NCBI GenBank assembly: GCA_905182985.1
Contig: CAJJDN010000085.1
Coordinates: 317,296-381,295 of the forward strand
Direction: 5' to 3'
Source of the DNA: Paramecium sonneborni
Lineage: Eukaryota > Ciliophora > Oligohymenophorea > Peniculida > Parameciidae
Length of the DNA stretch: 64,000 bases
A program made the position numbers and the translations under genes. This document shows, piece by piece, positions 59,180 to 64,000 of the stretch (position 1 is its first letter; each line of letters opens with the position of its first letter). The notes under the pieces were generated by a model. That model did no database searches. It was not told the origin of the DNA and worked only from the letters and a program-made list of their open reading frames with translations.

Positions 59180-59553
59180 GCATCTATATCAGCTACAATT
59201 TAATCTGAAAAAGTTGGATTAATAAAAGATCTCTTATAACTTAAGATGATTACTTGGAAGATAAAATTAAATCTGATTTCCTATTCGAATTATATAAAGA
59301 GGTTTATTAAGAAGTTTTCTTAGTCAAATTAAACAAATCAAAAAGAATTGATAAAAAAAGAAATCTAATTGAATAGATTTAAATACTAAGGAAAAGTATA
59401 TTAGCATTCTAGAACGTAAAGATTAAAATTTCTATGATATAAATTCAGATTTCATAAAAGGATAATAATATTATATTTAAGCCTTTATTTGGAGTTGAAA
59501 ATATTGTTTAAAAAACTATTATTAATATATAGAAATAGTATAAGCAATAATGA
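59180..59553 (+). CDS. hypothetical helical protein, start unresolved
   Basis: The frame ends at TGA 59551-59553 and reads ISLITQDDYLEDKIKSDFLF, ELYKEVYQEVFLVKLNKSKR, QIQILRKSILAFQNVKIKI. An N-terminal exon with ATG near 59,176 (MSMHLYQLQFNLKKL) is in another frame; the intron was not fixed. Confidence 0.4.
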
Positions 59554-59651
59554 ATAATTGACATCCACTGTTGATAACATTAATAAATTAAATTAAGATT
59601 ATTTCGAAATTAATACTAATTATATAGAAAAATAAAAACTTAAAAATATCA

Positions 59652-60657
59652 TCAAATGATATCTTTTAATTCAACTTTATATTATAATACTTTAGGTCTA
59701 AAGCCTATTATACCCAATTATTTTAGTTTCTCTGATTCAAAAGAGTTAATTGGTACTCTTTATTAATAAAGGAAATCTGATATATGTTTTGCCATTCTAA
59801 TAGGTTCATCTTCATGAATATTATGACCAGAATTTTCAAATATATGGATTGGATATCTAGATTTTAAAAATTATTCAGTGGGAATTCTATCACTTTCTGC
59901 TATGAAAAGCATTTTTTAAAAAGGAAAGGTGTCAAATCCATTTTAAATTCCATCAAACCATTAATCCCAATATATTTTTGTTTCTATCAGATCTACTTTC
60001 CATTCTAATTTCTCATTTAAATAATTAGGAACAGTTATTTGAGCTGAATTTGGATTTCTAATTATACTATTTTAAAGATGATAATTAATTGCACTGTCGT
60101 ATGAACTAAAAATATTAGGCCTTTTTCTTAAAGAATAATCCATTATTTAAATGCTTTCAAATGCTTTATTTTCAATCATATCAATTACTATCAATCCACG
60201 TATATAAGATTAATGCTTTAATTTTGATGCTATTGCAGCACCTAAACTGTGACCTAATAATATTATATTTGTGTTTGGGAATTTCATTCTAATATATTCT
60301 ATCACTGTTTAACATTCCATTATCAAATTTTACATTGTGAGAGTTTCTTTTCTTTCAGATTAACCATGAGAAATAATATCATAAGAAAAGCAACTGCAAA
60401 AAGTTTTTAATTCTTGTATAAGTAAAGCAAAAGTCATGGCACAATGTCCAGCTCCATGAATCAATAATATAATTGGTTCTGATTTGATTATTGAATAAAT
60501 TGGTATACCCTAAAAAAATAATTGATTTTAAAACGTTATAAATAATAAGATTCTCATAATATTAGTTCCAGTTATGCTTTGCTTTTTTTTTAAGACTGAA
60601 TAAAGATTTCTAAGTTTCAAACTGTTCTTAAAGAATCGATAATGGTTTTACATTCAT
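59652..60657 (-). CDS. PPME1: protein phosphatase methylesterase 1
   Basis: ATG 60657 (MNVKPLSILQEQFETQKSLF), TGA 59652-59654, introns near 60,540. Alpha/beta hydrolase: LLIHGAGHCAMTFALLIQEL (oxyanion region), FSYDIISHGQSERKETLTM, nucleophile elbow ILLGHSLGAAIASKL, GLIVIDMIENKAFESIQIM, WFDGIQNGFDTFPFQKMLFI with catalytic Asp in AESDRIP, and catalytic His in NSGHNIHEDEP. The order and the VID..E, RP, W..WF segments are specific to PPME1, which demethylates the PP2A catalytic subunit. GHSLG replaces the usual GHSMG. Confidence 0.88.
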
Positions 60658-60789
60658 AGGAGAAAATATTATAATAATTATATAATTCTCATAATTAATA
60701 TAATATTAATGATGAAAAAATTTATCATATTTCACATATGAATCTCTTCTGTATACACAATTAGTGATTAGATTAGTATTGAATGAAAA

Positions 60790-61313
60790 CTTATTATAAT
60801 TCTTTTCGATAAATGTAATGAACTATAGCACAAAAGATGCTATAACAGATAAAATAATATGGTGGCTTTAATAAGTATTCTTTAAAATTAAGATTTATTT
60901 TGGAAGTTGATTAGAGTGACGAGTTATTAAAAATAAAATGATAAGAAAATTATGGTCTAAAATATAAAGAATTATCAAAATTAGTTTATCCAAGTTTATT
61001 ATTTGAAAAATGAATTTCCTATTTGTAAATAAATATAGAAAGAAATGCAAATAGAATATATTGATTAAAATAGGGAATTAACATACATAATAAATCCAGA
61101 TTAGAATATAAAATTAATAAAACAACTAGAAGTATGAATAAGATAAAATATTAGAGATCATAAATATGGATAGTAGAATAGCATCATCCAGAATAATGTA
61201 TAAGATAATTAGTAGGAATAATGCCAATAAAATAATTAGTAGGAATAATGCGGATAAAATAATTTTATTTAATTTTTAATATTAAGAAATGTAAAAAAAT
61301 CAGATAATATTGA
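60790..61313 (+). CDS. hypothetical protein with a duplicated 9-residue end
   Basis: The main frame reads VALISILQNQDLFWKLIRV, then KNEFPICKQIQKEMQIEYI. A 23-nt intron after IKLIKQLE joins to RSQIWIVEQHHPEQCIRQ, ending at TGA 61311-61313. The 27-bp tandem repeat below gives QLVGIMPIK QLVGIMRIK. The start (ATG 60818 or an upstream exon) is not settled. Confidence 0.4.
61205..61258. repeat. tandem duplication, 2 x 27 bp, in frame
   Basis: Units 61205-61231 and 61232-61258 (ATAATTAGTAGGAATAATGC...) differ at two positions (CCA/CGG). The 27-bp length keeps the reading frame of the surrounding gene. Confidence 0.85.
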
Positions 61314-61328
61314 TAAAATTTAATGATG

Positions 61329-63734
61329 TCATTAGACCAATTAATGTTTGGGAGTAAATGCAACACCACTTGGATCCAAACTTAAGAGTATTATTTTATC
61401 TTCTCCAGGAGTTAGTTCTATTTAATAACTATCTCCAACTTCAGGTTTTAAGAGTTTAACACCTTGTTTATTCGATAAAGTATTCTTTAATTTGAATGTT
61501 TTCTATGTTGTATTTTTATAATAGAAATAACCTAATCTAAAATATATATAGGAATTCTATACCCTTTAGAAACAACAGTTTCCATAGAACAAAATAAACC
61601 GTTGGTTAATAATTATAAGTTTTTATTTTCTCTTGCTACTTATAACATAACTGTTTTTCTTAATTCTGCATCTCTAGGTACTTATTTTGGTCTCAAGAAT
61701 TCTGATCCATAAACACTAAATTAGTATTCATGTTCATTCCAACTTGGAACAGCCCATTTAATTTTAATTTGAACAGAATATTTTCCTTTAGTTAATTTAC
61801 CTCCTAAATGAACTTAAATATCTTTTTATTGTTTCGAATCAATAAATTATTAATCTCCTTTTCCATTATTTTTTGCTAATAATATTCTTACATAAGAATA
61901 TTCATATTTGATATCTTTGTTTTATGCATATCTTCTTAAAGCTTCTTGGTGAACTGTGAAATAATATTCTCCATCATTTGGTACATCAATATCATATTAA
62001 ATAGTTTTAGTTCTTTAAGCCATTTATTTTATAGAGTTATATAGATATTCTTTTCTAAAATAACCTACAAAGATCGCTTAGAAATATCTTTTGAAATCTT
62101 TAATTTCCATATAAAATATTCCATCATCTTCTTTCTTACCAAATTTGACTTATTATTTTAATTCTTCTGTCCATAATGAACTTTCATCACTCCAATCTCC
62201 ATTCCATTCTTTTTAACCCCAAGGATTCCTAATCTTTAAAATAGTAACTTATCCTTTAGTTGGATGATTCAAATTATAAACCTTCAATAATGAATAAGCA
62301 TGTCCTGCAACTAAACCATAATTGGCATAATTTGGATTTGATTTAAATGTACCACTTGCCATAACACATTTCATGTCAGAAAATTTTTATAATTATTATG
62401 AAAAATCTGGAGCATTCGTAAATATAAGCCAAGTTGGACCACCTGTAATACTTTTAATAACTTCTCTTGGATCACCACCATCTATATCAGTGTAATTATT
62501 ATTCATTTTAGCCCAAGCCTTTTCTAATAAAGCTACCCACAATTCTGCTCCAGCATTTTTTAAAAATGATGGATTTCCTTAATTATTAACAGGAATATAG
62601 TCATCCAACATAATAACTTTCCATTCACCATCTTAACATAATCTTACTGCGTACAATTTTGAAGAATTTACTTTTTAACTTATAAATAAATCTTTTATCA
62701 CTTCAGGCCTAAGAATAATCTATATTTAAATACCATCTGCATGCTATCGTACTTACTGATGCTAAAAAGTAACAATTTCCTTATATACCTTATCTAATAT
62801 CTTTATGAGAAATCCATTTCCCTAATCCTACTCTGCTATCCTTTTAATCATCAATATTAAACATTTTTAACTTATTTTTAAAAATGTCACTCATTCTTTT
62901 CCATGATAGTTAAGAATATCTCATTCCTAAACTTCTTACAGATGGGGGAAATTCATTATCTACAAATTCCTATTTTGAATTTTTCAATTCTTCTCTTTTC
63001 TATATTAATTCCTTTGCTCCTTTCATATTTAAATCAATATTTAAGAAATCTGCAAATTCTACTTCATCCTCTTTCACTTCCTATTAATCTACATCTTCCA
63101 TTTCTTATGGTTGATGAGGAATTTCTTTCTCCTTTTATATCCTTTAATCTTATTATGATCTTATTGAATATTTCACTTATTCTTATTATGGATTTTTATT
63201 TTTATTATCCACAATCTCTGACCAGTTTTAAAACAATTATCTCAAATGATCACATGAAAATTTCAAATTTCCAAACTATTTTCTTAAAGATTGATATTCT
63301 TTTAGAGTAATTGAAGGGTGGTAAAATTCAATCAATTCCTTAAATTCTCTTTCCTCTAAAGCTAAATCTTTATTTTTATCAAAGTATTTGAATACTCTTT
63401 CAATATCAAATCTTTTGGATTTATAATTTTAGATAATTATTTCTATTGTTGAGATATCCTATGCAGATAATACTAATTCAATCTTTTCTTAATTTTCTGT
63501 TAATTTTTCAAGTATTTCTACTGTCAATCCTATTAAACTCTTATAATCAATTAATGCTTTCTAATAGAATCTGTCACAATCTGTTATTGTTATTGCAGGG
63601 TCAATTTATTTAATTAATTTTCTAAAATGAACCTAAGCAAGAGCTGGACGACCAAAATCTTGAATCAAATATTTAAATGGCTTTTAGATTGCCAATTTAT
63701 ATATTGCTTTCAAAATTTGATCATCAAATTCCAT
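61329..63734 (-). CDS. calpain-family cysteine protease with N-terminal EF-hand
   Basis: ATG 63734 (MEFDDQILKAIYKLAIQKPF), TGA 61329-61331, introns including 25 and 26 nt. The N-terminal ~290 residues are helical and hold one EF-hand (FKYFDKNKDLALEEREFKEL, good ligands). Protease core: GIQGNCYFLASVSTIACRW (catalytic Cys), KNAGAELWVALLEKAWAKM, GLVAGHAYSLLKV (His) and ILKIRNPWGQKEWNGDWSD (Asn). Beta domains follow (YFTVHQEALRRYAQNKDI; LSNKQGVKLLKPEVGDSY), like the C2-like calpain beta-sandwich. All three catalytic residues are present. It cleaves proteins in response to calcium. Animal calpains have their penta-EF-hand at the other end. Confidence 0.85.
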
Positions 63735-63866
63735 TATTTATTAAAAATTAATATCTTCTTAATATAAATCAACACGCGTTTTAATATTTAATTAATATAT
63801 TATATCTGAATCATTTTTTTTCAAGTAACAAATTTTATTTTTACAAATATATATTTGTTTAATTTC

Positions 63867-64000
63867 TCATTACTCTATTCTTTTATCTATAATATCACAG
63901 TTTTTACATATACCTTTATGAATTTTAGTATAATTATGACATATCTCTAAAATGCAGATTTATTCTTCAAATAATATTTACTTAATACGAGGTAAGAATT
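63867..64000 (-). CDS. 3' end of a gene with a Cys/His motif
   Basis: Ends at TGA 63867-63869 and runs off the right edge. It reads LEICHNYTKIHKGICKNCDI followed by IDKRIEQ. The C...H..GIC..C pattern resembles the N-terminal zinc-like motif of FCP1-type CTD phosphatases, but too little is visible to decide, and another frame is also open. Confidence 0.3.

Noticed and set aside
62903..63310. Plus-strand 135-codon hydrophobic frame
   Set aside because: Exact antisense of the calpain N-terminal region; Glu/Gln/Asn codons read backwards give a Phe/Leu/Ser-rich product.

Overview
Organism. The window is nuclear DNA of a ciliate that uses the Paramecium/Tetrahymena genetic code: TAA and TAG are read as Gln and TGA is the only stop. 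Every gene I recognise (PKA, CCT3, eIF4E, centrin, MCM2, PTEN, calpain, PPME1) translates only under this code. Base composition is very AT-rich, intergenic gaps are short, and most introns are 20-34 nt GT..AG. Together these fit an oligohymenophorean ciliate with a Paramecium-like macronuclear gene layout. Standard-code ORFs are therefore almost all fragments or shadows. Layout. 1-6,000: mostly minus-strand genes of unknown function, including a protein with two F-box-like segments, plus a small N-myristoyl-type protein. 6,000-13,450: a PKA-like kinase, CCT3, a four-helix membrane protein, a tubulin tyrosine ligase-like enzyme and a small one-helix protein. 14,400-24,450: an AGTRAP-like membrane protein, an importin-alpha-like protein, a second N-myristoyl-type protein, a RING/B-box protein, eIF4E, a PRELI/MSF1 protein and a large cyclic-nucleotide-domain K+-channel homologue whose pore lacks GYG. 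24,450-27,750: two hypothetical proteins and PTEN. 27,700-33,000: a 1.9-kb segment present twice plus a third partial copy, separated by a 427-N gap and a single-N joint. 33,880-39,000: a pseudokinase, centrin and a SANT/Myb-like protein. 39,200-46,000: an apparently short acyl-CoA oxidase and MCM2, which appears as three overlapping scaffold pieces. 46,000-57,100: a divergent kinesin, a PH-like/kinase protein, membrane and coiled-coil proteins, a B-box protein, an SF-assemblin-like protein and an unknown with an N-terminal Cys motif. 57,170-64,000: a DPY-30-domain axonemal protein, PPME1, an EF-hand calpain and the end of a gene with a Cys/His motif. Themes. Several genes belong to the cilium and cortex (TTLL, centrin, SF-assemblin-like, DPY-30/RSP2-like, kinesin). 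Others are signalling genes (PKA, PTEN, two kinase-fold genes, PPME1, calpain) and housekeeping genes (CCT3, eIF4E, MCM2, importin). There is no operon logic; neighbours are divergent, convergent or tandem with short gaps. Limits. Gene models were built by eye from frame continuity and short GT..AG introns. Models whose spliced length is an exact multiple of three are noted as such. Where several frames look coding, exons are given as unresolved. No homology search was run, so family names rest on motifs read in the translation.
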